This document shows, one piece after another, positions 31,881 to 43,068 of a stretch of DNA of 64,000 nucleotides (position 1 is the first letter of the stretch; each line of letters begins with the position of its first letter). Both the position numbers and the translations under genes were made by a program. The notes beneath the pieces were generated by a model. That model searched no databases. It was given only the letters and a program-made list of their open reading frames with translations, and had not been told where the DNA came from. Source of the stretch: Symbiodinium natans (taxonomy: Eukaryota > Sar > Dinophyceae > Suessiales > Symbiodiniaceae); NCBI GenBank assembly GCA_905221605.1, contig CAJNDS010000935.1, positions 349,001 to 413,000 on the forward strand, given 5' to 3'.

Positions 31881-32386
31881 CCAATGAGAAAGAAAAGCAT
31901 AGGGTTTAGGGTTCAGGGTTTAGGGTTTAGGGTTTGGGGTTTAGGGTGACTTTCTTCTGGCTCGAAACTTTGCGGCTGAAGGCTTGGGGGTTGTGTTTGC
32001 TTGGGGAGGCTGAGGTCTTAGAGAGTTGGGTTTAGGGTTTAGGGTTTGGGGTTTGGGGTTTAGGGTTTAATTAGGGTTTAGGGTTTAGGGTTTAGGGTTT
32101 AGGGTCATAGCCTGGGTTCAGGTCTGGTTCTGCCTCGCGGCCGCGGCACACTGACACTGGGGGGGGGGGGGGGGGGGGGGGGGGGGGTATGTGCACAAGC
32201 TTCAAGAGTGGGCCACGTTGGGGTGTTCTTACTTAGCAGATCTAAATAGGGATTAAAGTTTCCTTAATAGGGATTATAGAACCCTCTATGATAATCCCTA
32301 TTCAGGACTGCTAGCATAAGGGGGAGCATCCCAAATAATGGGCCACTTCTAACGTCCGACGAGGATAGGAGGTTTCGGGTACTTAC

Positions 32387-32447
32387 CGGGAGCCTGACTG
32401 TAGCTTGCTACCTGCATTCGACTCGAGGTTGTTCATTTCAGGATACC
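32387..32447 (-). CDS. exon with perfect GTAAGT donor
   Basis: Minus frame PEMNNLESNAGSKLQSGS ends at CCCG|GTAAGTACC. Confidence 0.6.
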
Positions 32448-32536
32448 CTAAGCCCTAAACCCTAAGGCACCCTAAACCCTAAACCCTAAACCCTAAACCC
32501 TAAACCCTAAACCCTAAACCCTAAACCCTAAACCGA

Positions 32537-32642
32537 CACATCCTAAACCCCAATGCGCCTGCAGCTCTCGGCCAATTCCTCACTATCAACCCTGTAGGCC
32601 CCATAAGCCCCATAAACCTGCCCAGACGTTCAGCCACAAGAA
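32537..32642 (-). CDS. candidate exon, unknown protein
   Basis: Minus frame LVAERLGRFMGLMGPTGLIV then RNWPRAAGALGF, with both borders at heptamer DNA. Confidence 0.5.
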
Positions 32643-32894
32643 AGGGTTTAGGGTTTAGGGCCTTTAGGGTTTAGGGTTTAGGGCCTTTAGGGTTTAGGGT
32701 TTAGGGTTTAGGGTTTAATGTTTAGGGTTTAGGGTTTAGGGTTTAGGGCTTAAGGTCTTGGAGTTTTGGGTGGCTTGAGGGTTCTAAGGCTACAGGACTG
32801 TGGGGCTGAACCGTGTTAGGGGTACAGGGTCGAAGGATCGCGAACAGGCGGGCTCCTTGAGCCCCCCCTATGTGTCTTCCCGTGGGAGGCTCGT

Positions 32895-32990
32895 CCTTGT
32901 ACTAAGAGTCCTTAATAGGGATTCTACTAGGGGGGACCTACAATCCCTATTAAGGACTGTAAGTACAAGGGGGAGAGCATCCCAAGTCTA
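32895..32990. mobile_element. short TIR element C
   Basis: GTCCTTAATAGGGATT / AATCCCTATTAAGGAC are inverted arms, and GGGGGAGAGCATCCCAA is the outer end. Related copies lie at 26935-27010, 32229-32335, 13822-13905 and 58255-58335. Confidence 0.75.
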
Positions 32991-33496
32991 CCCTTTTCAA
33001 CCCAGGGCTTGCTGGTGCTTCCCTGACCTCTTTTGACCGAGTAAGTCTGCTTCGTATCGCCCGGAAACCCTATTGCTTCCTAAGTCAAGAGGCCTTTCAA
33101 GCAATTGCCAAGATATGCCAAACACCCTAAACCCTAAACCCTAAACCCTAAACCCTAAACTCTAAACTCTAAACCCTAAACCCTAAGCATCACAGCCGCG
33201 CGCGCGAAAGAAGCGTCACCCTAAACCCTAAACCCTAAAGCCTGCTAACCTGAAACCTTAAAGCCTAAACCCTATCAAAAGCCCTAAGCCCTAACCTGAA
33301 ACCTTAAAGCCTAAACCCTATCAATAGCCCTAAGCCCAAAGCCCTAAGCCCTAAGCCCGAAGCACGAAGCCCGAAGCACGAAGCCCGAAGCCCTAAACCC
33401 TAAACCCTAAGCCCTAAGCCCTAAACCCTAAACCCTAAACCCAAACCCTAAACCCTAAAAAACCCTAAACCCTAAACCCTAAACCCTAAACCCTAT

Positions 33497-33593
33497 CAAA
33501 GCCAGGGTGCAACTCCTTGGTCATGACGGTGGCTCCCTGAACAGAGAGGACAGCTCGAGATGATGCCACTTGATTGGAAGAGCCCTTCTTCGG
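33497..33593 (-). CDS. candidate exon, unknown protein
   Basis: Minus frame KKGSSNQVASSRAVLSVQGA then TVMTKELHPGFD. Heptamer arrays directly abut both ends. Confidence 0.6.
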
Positions 33594-33728
33594 TTTAGGG
33601 TTTAGGGTTTAGGGTTTAGGGTTTAGGGTTTAGGGTTTAGGGTTTAGGGTTTGGGTTTAGGGTTTAGGGTTTAGGGTTTAGGGTTTAGGGTTTAGGGTTT
33701 AGGGTTTAGGGTTTGGGGTTTAGGGTTT
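33589..33728 (+). repeat. telomeric array TTTAGGG
   Basis: Nineteen units, one shortened. Confidence 0.97.
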
Positions 33729-33903
33729 TGTGCTGTCCACTACGAACGCTCGCCCTAAGCCCTAAGCCCTAAGCCCTAAACCCTAAACCCTAAACCCTAA
33801 AACCCTAAATCCTAAACCCTAAGCCCTGAGCCCTCAATTGGCCACTTGAAGTCAAGGCTGGGCTGCATTTGGGATCTTCTGCTGAACCCCCTTAAGAACT
33901 TAC

Positions 33904-34218
33904 CTACCGAAGACGTCTTGAGCTCGAGTTTTGCGCCAAAATAGGGCTTCGCGCGGCCTCGCCACGACTGGATGCCACAAAGACCGGGTCGTCAGCGTGC
34001 AGGAGGACAGGAACCCTATCCACTTGAAGCAGGTCCAGAGCCCGTGCGCAGGTAGCTTCACTAGGAATGGGGTATCCAAGTCTGATGCACTCTGCAATAT
34101 TTCCTGCAGCAGCTTGATCAGGTGTCCCAGGGCCGGACCAAACATGTGTAGTCCATGCTTCCGGGACCCACCCACTTGTCGCAATGCCGCACTTCTCGTC
34201 GCGCAGTTTCTTCACTAG
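33904..34218 (-). CDS. long candidate exon, about 104 codons
   Basis: Longest clean minus frame outside the repeats. It contains GPGTPDQAAAGNIAECIRLG, YPIPSEATCARALDLLQVDR and VPVLLHADDPVFVASSRGE. It starts after CCCTAG and ends at or before GTAGGTAAG. A second minus frame and the plus frame are also open, but this one has the most even composition. Function unknown; the absence of any ATG near the start fits an internal exon. Confidence 0.5.
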   Translation of the reverse strand, partial: LVKKLRDEKCGIATSGWVPEAWTTHVWSGPGTPDQAAAGNIAECIRLGYPIPSEATCARALDLLQVDRVPVLLHADDPVFVASSRGEAARSPILAQNSSSRRLR

Positions 34219-34423
34219 GGTATTCGGGAGGAGGCAGGATTTAGGAGTTAGGGTTCAGGGTTTAGGGGTTTTCGTAGGGCTTAACTGGACGGGAACAGGG
34301 ACATGGCTGGGAGCAGAAAAAGATGTGTCTCCTTTTGATAGGGTGGTTTGAGGTTTAGGGTTTAGGGTTTAGGGTTTATGGGATAGAACCCTAAACCCGA
34401 AAAAGAGAGAATAGTTCTAGTAC

Positions 34424-34469
34424 CTGGTGTGGGGCTTGGCCGCGCGAGCATGCGATAGGGAGCGCGCAC
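34424..34469 (-). CDS. 46-nt exon with both splice sites
   Basis: CTTTCTTTGGATTCAG|GTG opens VRAPYRMLARPSPTP and closes at CCAG|GTACTA. Both splice sites are close to consensus. Confidence 0.6.
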
Positions 34470-34631
34470 CTGAATCCAAAGAAAGGTGCGAACTCTGAAC
34501 CCGAAACCTGATATAACTTGCACATAGACCCTACCCAAACCCTAAACCCTAAACCCTAAACCCTAAACCCTAAACCCTAAACCCTAAACCCTAAACCCTA
34601 AACCCTAAACCCTAAACCCTAAACCCTCAAC

Positions 34632-34729
34632 TCCACTATTCATTATTGGGAGCACGATTGGCCTGCTCTGGGCAGAACCACGTGTAGGTGCCCGCTGCGA
34701 TGCAGCCAGACAGGTCGCTGCTGCTCCTG
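34632..34729 (-). CDS. candidate exon, unknown protein
   Basis: TTCCTGACAG|G then SSDLSGCIAAGTYTWFCPEQ and ANRAPNNE. Confidence 0.6.
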
Positions 34730-35363
34730 TCAGGAAGGTTAGGGTTTAGGGTCTCCCTAAGCCCAAAACCCCAAACCCTAAACCCTAAACTCTAAACCCT
34801 GTCAAGGTCTTAGTACTACCAGGACTTGGAACAGGAAGTCTGACCAGAACCCAACACCGTTTTTTTCCGTCCACGTGCTAAATTCGGGATCACGTTACTG
34901 TTGGGGAGTGCGGGGCTTGGGGTATGGGGCTTTGGTACCAACGAGTGCCTTTAGTTCTGGGTAGTGTTGGGTATCCGCTTCTTTCGCCGCCGTGGAGGGT
35001 TTGTCACTCTTCTAAACTGGGAGTGGTCGGGGGGGATGGGGGGTGAGGGGTCAATTACATGCGGAACACGCGAATGCTATAGGTATTTACAGCGTTTTCT
35101 CTTTGCTGTCCGTGTCGACGGGACCTGGGTGGGGGTGGGGGGGAAGGGGGAGGGTGATAACGTGCGGAACAAACCGACATCCCCGAGCATCCATGCCAGT
35201 TACGCCCTACTCGCTTCGGCGTTTTTTTGGCTCAGGGCGAACTCAAATCTACGAAATCTAGGCTTTCAAGGGCTTGGGTTGACTCCCTCTGAACTTTTCA
35301 CCTGCAGCATTACGCCGCTCAGATTGAGCCATCCCAGCGATTGCCACGTATACCCTAAACCGG

Positions 35364-35472
35364 CTTGGTAGCCCAGGAACCAGCTTGTAATAAGGGTACC
35401 TTTTTTGGGTTGGCCAGTGTAAGTGAACCCAGAACAAAAAAAGGGGTCAAGGGAACCACTGGGCTACCAAGT
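35364..35472 (+). mobile_element. element A (subfamily GTAGCCCAG)
   Basis: CTTG|GTAGCCCAGGAACC ... CACTGGGCTACCAAG, a perfect 13-bp TIR with GT/AG-like ends. A diverged copy is at 46405-46515. Confidence 0.8.
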
Positions 35473-35486
35473 CTAAAACCTACACG

Positions 35487-35592
35487 AAAACCCTGCGGCT
35501 TTGCGAGCCACGAGCATTTTCTTCTACTCCGTCACAGGGGGATCGAAGCTGCTGTCGCAGATCCGGCGAAGATGCCCAAGGGCCCTTCAGGT
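35487..35592 (-). CDS. candidate exon, unknown protein
   Basis: Minus frame LKGPWASSPDLRQQLRSPCD then GVEENARGSQSR. Confidence 0.55.
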
Positions 35593-35704
35593 TTAGGGCT
35601 TCGGGCTTAAGGCTTAGGGTTTAGGGTCCGAACGTCGAGCGAGAGCAGCCAGCGACGTGGCGAACTCTGACGTAATGAGGTTTTGGAGTAGTTCTTGAGG
35701 CTAA

Positions 35705-35790
35705 CCTGCGGAACTCTTTCGCCAATGGCTCATGGTTTCTTGGAGGTTCAGCATGATAGTGGGATCCCGAAATGGACAACATAGTTTAGA
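35705..35790 (-). CDS. candidate exon with GTTAGC donor
   Basis: Minus frame PFRDPTIMLNLQETMSHWRK then SSA, closing at GCAG|GTTAGC. Another open piece at 35630-35665 (SSPRRWLLSLDVR) begins only 39 nt on, which would be a very short intron. Confidence 0.55.
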
Positions 35791-36291
35791 GAGCCTCACA
35801 GCTGCTATTCTGGTACCCTAAACCCGCAACCCCAAAAAACACTAAACAAAACCTAAAACAAACCTGAAAAAGCCCTTAAACACCCTTTCAACAAACCTAA
35901 GCCCAACCCTCTGAAAACTATTCCTGAAAACGATCCTCTTAAACACAAAAAGGGGAATATACAAAATGTCTCAAGGTTTCCTACAACAACCCTGCAAATC
36001 CCTGACAAACCCTTGCCAAAAAAAAAAACTAAACCCTAGAACCCTAGAACCCAGAACCCAGAACCCTAAACCCTAAACCTGAGCCCAACCCTCTGTCTCC
36101 CGGCATTGAACGTCAGTTGGCAGGTTCGGCCGGCCGCGAGGCCTCGTCGAGAAAAAGAGGTCACAGGGTGCGGGTTTGGGGTTCAGGGTTGAGGGTTTAG
36201 AGTTTGGGGTATAGGGTTTTGGGGTTTAGAGTTTCTTCCTGTGTCCAGGGCTTGAGAGGCTTCCTTCGTGAAGCCCTGATTCAGAGTCTGT

Positions 36292-36470
36292 GGGGGGGGG
36301 GGGGGGGGTACCCCAGCTGAGAGGGCCGGGACTCGTTTTGGCCCTAAAAACCTAAACCCCAAACCCTAACCCCAAACCCTAAACCCTAAACTCTAAACCC
36401 TAAACCCTAAACCCTAAACCCTAAACCCCCCTAATTAAGCTTGCCATCGGTACCCCCCCCCCCCCCCCTA
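36292..36470. repeat. G-tract/C-tract inverted repeat enclosing heptamers
   Basis: GGGGGGGGTACC and GGTACCCCCCCC arms lie about 150 bp apart, with CCCTAAA units between them. Confidence 0.75.
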
Positions 36471-36589
36471 GGGGGCCAGCCGAAGCTGAGTTTAGGGTTT
36501 AGGGCTTGGGGTTTGGCTGGGATTTGGGGTGGTTTAGGGTTTAGGGTTTAGGGTTTAGGGTTTCTGGGTTTGGGCTTCAGGGTGTTGGG

Positions 36590-36692
36590 CTGGAAGGATT
36601 GAGAATTGGAGCCTTGCATTTCTCGTGGAGGGATTGCAGAGGGCATTTTTTCGTGTCGAGAGGGTTCAGGCGTAGGAATTCGGGCCTGGAAC
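36590..36692 (-). CDS. candidate exon, unknown protein
   Basis: TGATGTGTTCCAG|G then ARIPTPEPSRHEKMPSAIPP and REMQGSNSQSFQ. Hydrophilic, probably disordered. Confidence 0.55.
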
Positions 36693-36747
36693 ACATCAGC
36701 CCGGGGTGATTCTTGGTTGGTTTTAGGGTTTAGGGTTTTCGGATCTC

Positions 36748-36815
36748 ACCGAGGGGTCCGGATGTATACCACCCACGAAGTGTCGACGCGGCTTTGTGCT
36801 CAAACCCAACCTTTT
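36748..36815 (-). CDS. candidate exon with GTGAGA donor
   Basis: Minus frame FEHKAASTLRGWYTSGPL, closing at CTCG|GTGAGA. Confidence 0.55.
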
Positions 36816-37149
36816 TCCCAACTATTTATCAACGCCACAACGCCCTAAACCCCCAAAACCCAACACCCTCAACCCCCCCACCTGACAGCCCAAGATCTAT
36901 GCCCTAAACCAGGGAGCTTGACCTGTAGTTGCATGAGAAAGCCAATAGGGTTGTTTGGTTTCTACCCTAACCTCAACATCCGGATTTAGGGACCCCGTGT
37001 TTCGGGAAGCCAGAAAGGGAAGATGTTTTCAGCAAGTCGTCCGCTCTACTCCAGGCTTAAGCAGCCCTATAAACCCTAAACGAGCTCCCTCAACCTCACC
37101 CTAAACCCTAAACCCTAAACCCCAAACCGTAAACCCTAAACCCTAAACA

Positions 37150-37214
37150 CGACGCTGGTCCATCGAAGCCTGCGTCCCCCTTTGGGTCACTGTTCGGATA
37201 AGGCCATTCTAGCT
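37150..37214 (-). CDS. candidate exon, acidic
   Basis: Minus frame LEWPYPNSDPKGDAGFDGPA. Shares GDAGF with the exon at 31337. Confidence 0.5.
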
Positions 37215-37349
37215 GCGGTTTGGGGTTCAGGCTTGAGGTTTAGGGTTTAGGGTTTAGGGTTTCGGGTTTCGCCCTAAACCCTAAACCCTAAACCCTAAAA
37301 CCTAAACCCTAAACCCTAAACCCTAAACCCAAAACGATCTAAGGGAAAC

Positions 37350-37437
37350 AACAGCTCGTGCGGGGAAGGGGGCCGTCGCAGCCGGTACTCGCAGCGCGGT
37401 CAACGGCCCCGAACTCCTGGAACCAGATGGCCAGGCT
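37350..37437 (-). CDS. candidate exon, unknown protein
   Basis: Minus frame SLAIWFQEFGAVDRAASTGC then DGPLPRTS. An internal GGTTCCAG|GAG could be the real start. Confidence 0.55.
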
Positions 37438-38324
37438 CAATGGTGGGGTTTGGGATTGAGGGTTAAGGGATTGAGGGTTAAGGGTTTGGGGTTTAGGGTT
37501 TAGGGTTTGGGGTTTAGGGTTTGGGGTTTAGGGTTTGGGGTTTAGGGTTTGGGGTTTGGGGTTTAGGGTTTAAGGCTCAGTGGCCAGACTCGACGGTGGT
37601 AGGGATCCGAAGCATGGGCCCTGAATTTGGGCCCTTGCTAAACCCTAAACCCTAAACCCTAAACCCTAAAACCTGACCCCTAAGCCCTAAATCGGGTCTA
37701 GGGTGGATAGAAGTACCCTTATCAAGGTTATAAGCATCGTTACCCTACGTAGAACCCTTCGTATAAGTACCCTTGAACATTCAAGTGTAAGCCTTTGCCC
37801 GAAACCCTAAACCCTAAACCCTAAACCCCAAACCCTAAACCCTAAACCCTAAACCCTTGAACGTTCAAGTATAAGCCTTTGCCCATGGAGGTGTGGAAAG
37901 TGTTTGGGGTTCGCTTGGTAGCTCACAACAACGAAGCCTGCGAGCCGGCAATCGAACCCGTTTGGGACTTGGGTTCATATGACAACGATAACCATGGCAA
38001 TGATAGTAACAATAGCAATAATAATCATAATAATAATACAAATAATAATAATATACTAATAATAAGAAACACAATGATGATAACAATGAACTTAGGGGTC
38101 ATGCAAGAGGCAGGAGACTCTAAGTTTTAGGGGTTGCAGTCGCCGAAGGGCGCGAGAAGAAGAATAATGTTAAACCTAAACCTCAAACCCCAAACCCTGA
38201 AACGGCTTTAAAGCTCAGAGTTGGATGCAGTAAACATCAAGCCTGAACCCAAGGCCCAAGACCCTCGTTCATGTTAAATTGTTCGCGCGACAGACGTGTT
38301 TAGGTTTAGGTTTAGGCTTTAGTG

Positions 38325-38392
38325 TGCTCAACAGTGGCTTGACCAGGCCTGATGCTGTCTTCACGCATGGTATGCAGTTCAAAGGGGTGTGT
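38325..38392 (-). CDS. candidate exon, unknown protein
   Basis: Minus frame HPFELHTMREDSIRPGQATV then EHTK. Confidence 0.5.
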
Positions 38393-38476
38393 ACTTGGAG
38401 GTTCACGGGCACTTCTAAGTAGGGTTACTTTAGCATGAGGCTAATGGTATACTTACCCCAGATAGTTCAAACCTAA

Positions 38477-38555
38477 TCATCAGCAACCATGAAGGCCATC
38501 TTTCCGGGTAACTGGATCAAGGGATCAGGACTCGTGCCCCCCAAGGTTGAACCCC
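38477..38555 (-). CDS. candidate exon, unknown protein
   Basis: Minus frame GTSPDPLIQLPGKMAFMVAD, followed by D and a stop. Confidence 0.5.
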
Positions 38556-38824
38556 TTACGGTTTCTCATCATATACTCCGAATATGGCCCTATATTCCCT
38601 CGAAGGATCCTTAAAAAGGGTCACCGAACCCAAGGGTGCAACCTTAGGGGTCCAAGGCAAGATCCCATGACTTCAGGGGGTTCGGAAAAAGAACCCTTAA
38701 CCCTAAACCCTAAACCTAGACCCTAAACCCTAAACCCTAAACCTAGACCCTAAACCCTAAACCCTAAATCCTAAACCCTAAACCCTAAAACCCAAACTCC
38801 AAAACCCATGGTAGCGCTTGGCAC

Positions 38825-38876
38825 CTCCCCGTTGCGGCTCAAAGTGAAGCTGGTGTCACAGTAGATGACGGTAGAC
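38825..38876 (-). CDS. exon with both splice sites
   Basis: AAAG|G ... GGGGAG|GTGCCA bounds 52 nt reading STVIYCDTSFTLSRNGE. Confidence 0.6.
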
Positions 38877-38986
38877 CTTTGGGGTTTAGGGTTTAGGTTT
38901 AGGGTTTAGGGTTGAGGGTTTGGGGTTTGGGGTTTGGGGTTTAGGGTTTAGGGTTTAGGGTTTCGGTTTTTAGGGGTTAGGGTGAA

Positions 38987-39095
38987 TGACGCAGGGGTTG
39001 TCAGTGGTCGTATTTTGACAGTGACCCTCCCTTGGCGAATAGAGCGGCCAGTTGGCCAGTTCCCGAACCGATGGTCCCTTTGGGGCACCTCTCAT
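38987..39095 (-). CDS. candidate exon, unknown protein
   Basis: After GAGCTCGCAG, minus frame MRGAPKGPSVRELANWPLYS then PREGHCQNTTTDNPCV. Confidence 0.55.
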
Positions 39096-39249
39096 GCTGC
39101 GAGCTCTTCTATTGTTTGGTTACCCACAACCACAACTACTACTTGCTTAAGAACCCTCCCCCAAAAAAGTGTAATGCTAATAATCGTAATTAATAATGAT
39201 AATAATAATCCGCATATTGCCATTAATAAGGAATAATAGTTCTTATCTT

Positions 39250-39345
39250 TCGGGGAGTCCTCGGCAAATATTTGACAAAGGGTCCATGCCATTTGGAGAA
39301 GCGACCAAACGGGAGTAGATTTTAGCATGCTCATGCTCTGCGGCC
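39250..39345 (-). CDS. candidate exon, unknown protein
   Basis: Minus frame SMLKSTPVWSLLQMAWTLCQ then IFAEDSPKDKN. Confidence 0.5.
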
Positions 39346-39539
39346 TAGTCGACTTCGAGACGTTTCAGGGTTCATGCCCTGGAAAGAAATCTCGAAGGGT
39401 TCATGTACCTTACTATTGTACCCATACTCGAGGGTTTAGGATTTAGGGTTGAGGGCTTAAATAAGGGCACCCTGTTTTGGGGTTGGGTACATTATAAGAG
39501 AACCTTGAACCAAAAAAAGAAAAAGTCATCGCTTGGCGA

Positions 39540-39612
39540 CCAAGATGAGCAAGGTTACAGCCAATAGCGGCATCCCGAATATGCCTTTATACCGCTCGTT
39601 ATCAGCACCGGT
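39540..39612 (-). CDS. candidate exon with membrane-like end
   Basis: Minus frame GADNERYKGIFGMPLLAVTL then LILV: a charged start and a hydrophobic finish. Confidence 0.5.
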
Positions 39613-39657
39613 TTAGGGTTTAGGTTTGCAGAAACAAACCCTAAGTCCTTACCCTTG

Positions 39658-39880
39658 TTATTGCGCTGCTGTCTGAAGAACTCTAAAGTACACCCGGTGT
39701 CTTCGAGGTGGATGGCGGTGCCGAACTCTTTCCCTCCGAAACACTATGACCGTCTGCACTGGACTCTCCAAAAACCCGGCCAACATCACAAACCACATAC
39801 GCCCAATTATACTATCTTCTTCCTTCAGCTGTGCTGGTGTCGGAGGAATGGATTCACGATCCATGCTTTTCGAGCTGCAC
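39658..39880 (-). CDS. long candidate exon, about 70 codons
   Basis: Minus frame MDRESIPPTPAQLKEEDSII, a hydrophobic WFVMLAGFL segment, then an Arg/His-rich tail. May be two exons. Not recognised. Confidence 0.5.
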
Positions 39881-40677
39881 TTCAGGTCTTACCAACAAAG
39901 GGGTGCTGGGCTTAGGGCACGGGTTTGAGAAACAAGCCCGTTGTTAACCTTAAACCCGAAACCCTAAACCCTAAACCCTCAACCGTTATCCTGTAACACT
40001 CTTCAGCAACTCTCTGTTGATGGAATGGTGGCTTGCTTCAGGGACCAAACAGGACGTGGGAGCATGATGTAGAAGAACATGCCTAAACCCTAAACCCTAA
40101 ACCCGAAACCCTAAACCCTAAACCCGAAACCCTTGGAGGCTCTTGGACCGCCATTTCCACATCTCAACTTTAAAGCCCTGCCTGGAGGCTCCAATGTAGT
40201 TCCTTCTTGGGGTTAGTTTCGTATGCGGTCGTAAATAAAGGTACTACAGAGGAGCCTTTAAACCCTAGACTAGGGTTTGTAGGGTTGAGTTTAGGGTTTA
40301 GGGTTTAGGGAGACCCGAAACCCTAGGGTTTAGGGTTTAGGGTTTAGGGTTTAGGGCTTAGGGTTTAGGGTTTAGCGAGACCCGAACCCTAAACCCACAC
40401 GAAAGACAGATCCACCTCCCTCAACAAGAGCTACCGGCTGCCATTGCTGCTCAGCGACGTCGTCGAGGTCTCGGGAGAGAGGGCACCCTAGCCTAAACCT
40501 TGGAGTTCAAACCCTAAACCCTAAACCCTAAACCCTAAACCCTAAACCCCAAACCCTAAACCCTAAACCCTAAACCCGAAACCCGAAACCCTAAACCCTG
40601 ACCCTAAACCCTAAACCCTAAACCCTAAACCCTGAACCTTGAACCCTGAACCCTGAAGCCTGAACCGTAAACCCACG

Positions 40678-40825
40678 CTGCAATCTGGCGGGTGGTCTCT
40701 ATCTGTTCCCCCGATTCCCGAAGATGGGCATCCCCGAATAGACTCATGTCATCGAAACGACACTTAGGGAGACTCCTACAGTAAAGAGACCCTCGCCCAC
40801 CCTGCGAAACTGACCTGGGGCCTCC
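40678..40825 (-). CDS. candidate exon, unknown protein
   Basis: Minus frame containing RFDDMSLFGDAHLRESGEQI then ETTRQIAA. Confidence 0.55.
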
Positions 40826-40859
40826 CCCTAAGCCCCAAATCCTAAACCCTAAACCCTAA

Positions 40860-40995
40860 ACCCCTTACGTTTATAGGGCTCCTAAGGGAGGAGGGTTCAA
40901 GGGGGGTAAACACTCCCCAGTACTACCTAAGGCTCCCTAAGCTTCCCCAGGTACCTGCCCCCCTTGAACACCCCTCCCTTAAGAACCCTCGAATA
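40860..40995. mobile_element. inverted-repeat element E
   Basis: CTAAGGGAGGAGGGTTCAAG and CTTGAACACCCCTCCCTTAAG are the arms; the core GGCTCCCTAAGCTTCCCCAGGTACCT recurs at 43490, 47172 and, reversed, 59158. Confidence 0.75.
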
Positions 40996-41009
40996 CTTGG
41001 GGAGTGTAC

Positions 41010-41155
41010 CTGAAGTGCTAACCACATATGATTGGAGACAGTATCCTTCGGTTTGTTGAAGTCTCTAGGCACGCTGGTCCTCAGGCTCACTACAGCCCAA
41101 AAACCTTGCATAGGAAGGCCGTGGAGCCCAACAAAACCTAACACAAGATGCTTGG
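41010..41155 (-). CDS. exon with CAG|GTACAC donor
   Basis: Minus frame LGFVGLHGLPMQGFWAVVSL then RTSVPRDFNKPKDTVSNHMW, closing at CTTCAG|GTACAC. Confidence 0.6.
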
Positions 41156-41809
41156 CGCCTCCGGGTAGCCCTAAACCCTAAACCCTAAACCCCAAACCCT
41201 AAACCCTAAACCGCTACCAAGTCAGGAGCTGCTGTATCTTGTGCTGACGTAAAAAACCGATGGCATGATGCACATCAGGGTTTCTCAAACTTAGGGTACC
41301 TCTTTGGGGTTTAGGGTTTAGGGTTTGGGGTTTAGGGTTCAGGATTTAGAGTCCTTAGAAAGGGGACTGTGCTATGTTTGGGGTGTATCTTTGGCGACTA
41401 TGAAATCCCACCAAGAAAGAACCCCAACCTCTGAAGATCAAAGAGAGTCTAACAACAGGGTTTCGAGGCCGTAAGCCTACACAGCGTTCCATCCAATTCT
41501 ACAGGCTGTATACAAGGCTTTACAACTAAGGCTCAGGACCAACCTTCCCCTAAACTGCAAAACCCCTAAACCCTAAACCCTAAACCCTAAACCCTAAACC
41601 CCTGGCCCTGAACCCTAAACCCCTACCCCCCCTTCTCAGGAGCAGGCGGTGGAGACGGAGACTGCGCGCGTAGGGAGGGAGGGAGAGAGGCTTTGGCAAC
41701 CCCAGGCTCAAACCCCAGGTTTAGGGTTAGGGTGGAGGGTTTAGGGTTTGGGGTGTAGGGTTAGGGTTTAGGGTTTAGGGTTAGGGGTGTAGGGGTGTAG
41801 GGGTGTAGG

Positions 41810-41893
41810 GGTGTAAGCCTCGCGAAGTTCGTGCTCCGGAAATGCCGACACACGGGGTCTAAGTTTCGGGGTGCTGGGCGAATGGGACTTAAC
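41810..41893 (-). CDS. candidate exon, unknown protein
   Basis: Minus frame KSHSPSTPKLRPRVSAFPEH then ELREAYTPT. Confidence 0.5.
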
Positions 41894-42234
41894 AGACTAG
41901 GGGGTGGTTTGGGGCGGTTTAGGGAGGGTTGTTTCGGGTTTAGAGCTTCGGGTTTAGGGTGTCGAGTGGAGGGTTTAGGGTTTGGGGGCCCTAAGGGTGC
42001 GTAAAGGGATTATTGTTTATATTTTTGAGGGGTCCTAATAGCAGCACATTGTAGCTCCTGCTTCTGCTCGGTGAGACACCCACAAACCCCAAAAAGCCCC
42101 AAAACCTCAAACCCGGAATCCCAACACAAGCAAACTCCAAACCCCAAAGCCCCAAACCCTCCTAAACCCCAAAATCCTGGACCCCAAAACCGCCCCAAAC
42201 CCGAAACCCTGAACCAACCCCAAAGTCGCCTGTC

Positions 42235-42303
42235 GAGGATGTTGAGGTCGTTGCGGTAACCGTGGTCACAGTGGTGCTGGACTCGCTGGTCGTGCTCGTC
42301 TGA
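42235..42303 (-). CDS. candidate Thr/Ser-rich exon
   Basis: Minus frame TSTTSESSTTVTTVTATTST. Part of the Thr/Ser-rich series. Confidence 0.45.
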
Positions 42304-42719
42304 GGGCGGCTTTAGGGCATTAATTTAGGGTTGAGGGTTGAGGGTTTAGAGTTTGGGGCGCTTGTAGGGTGCCCCGTTTATGTGGGGGGTTCCTGGTACA
42401 GAGCCCAAGATTAAGGGTTGTTGTGTTTCTGGGGCTTCTATGTACGGTTGCAAGGGTCCTGTACTTGGAAACTATTGACTTAGTCATTAGGAAGTCTGCC
42501 ATTAATCTACAAACCCGATTGCAATCCCCAACCTTAGCCGTACTTACTAAACCAAAGAAGGGGCCAAGTAAGTTCCCTTATAAGCCCCTTCTTGCCAAAA
42601 AAGGGCACCCTTTTTATTCCTAAACCCTAAACCCTAAACTCTAATCCCTAAACCCGCCTAAACCTTGCTCCTATGTTTTGTTTTGGGTTGCCGGGGGGGG
42701 GGGGGGGGGGGGGGGGCAG

Positions 42720-42800
42720 GGGGACCAGGGTTGAGGATTTCGGCTGGAGGGGCTCCGTGATAATTTGAGGATTGTTGGGACTCAGGAGCTTCTGGGTTCT
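42720..42800 (-). CDS. candidate exon, unknown protein
   Basis: Minus frame NPEAPESQQSSNYHGAPPAE then ILNPG, next to a G/C tract at 42690-42717. Confidence 0.5.
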
Positions 42801-42897
42801 ATAGAGTTTGGGGTCTAGGGTTTCGGGCTAGGGTTTAGGGTTTAGGGTTTAGGGTTTAGGGTTTAGGGTTTAGGGCTAGGGTTTAGAGTTTGGGGTC

Positions 42898-43047
42898 TAC
42901 TTGGAGGTTCATGGTACTTATTAGCCTATTCTAACTGTACTTACATAACCATATTAAGGCACTTGACGGGCGTATACATGGGTTATAAGTACAGTTATCA
43001 TTGGTTAATAAGTAGCCCTAAACCCTAAACCCTAAACCCTCCAAGTA
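42898..43047. mobile_element. element B interrupted by telomeric DNA
   Basis: The left TIR ACTTGGAGGTTCATGGTACT is intact. In the right TIR the 10 bp CCATGAACCT are replaced by 26 bp of CCCTAAA units (43015-43040), after which the terminal CCAAGTA resumes. Confidence 0.85.
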
Positions 43048-43068
43048 GGGTTTAGGGTTGCAGGGGTT

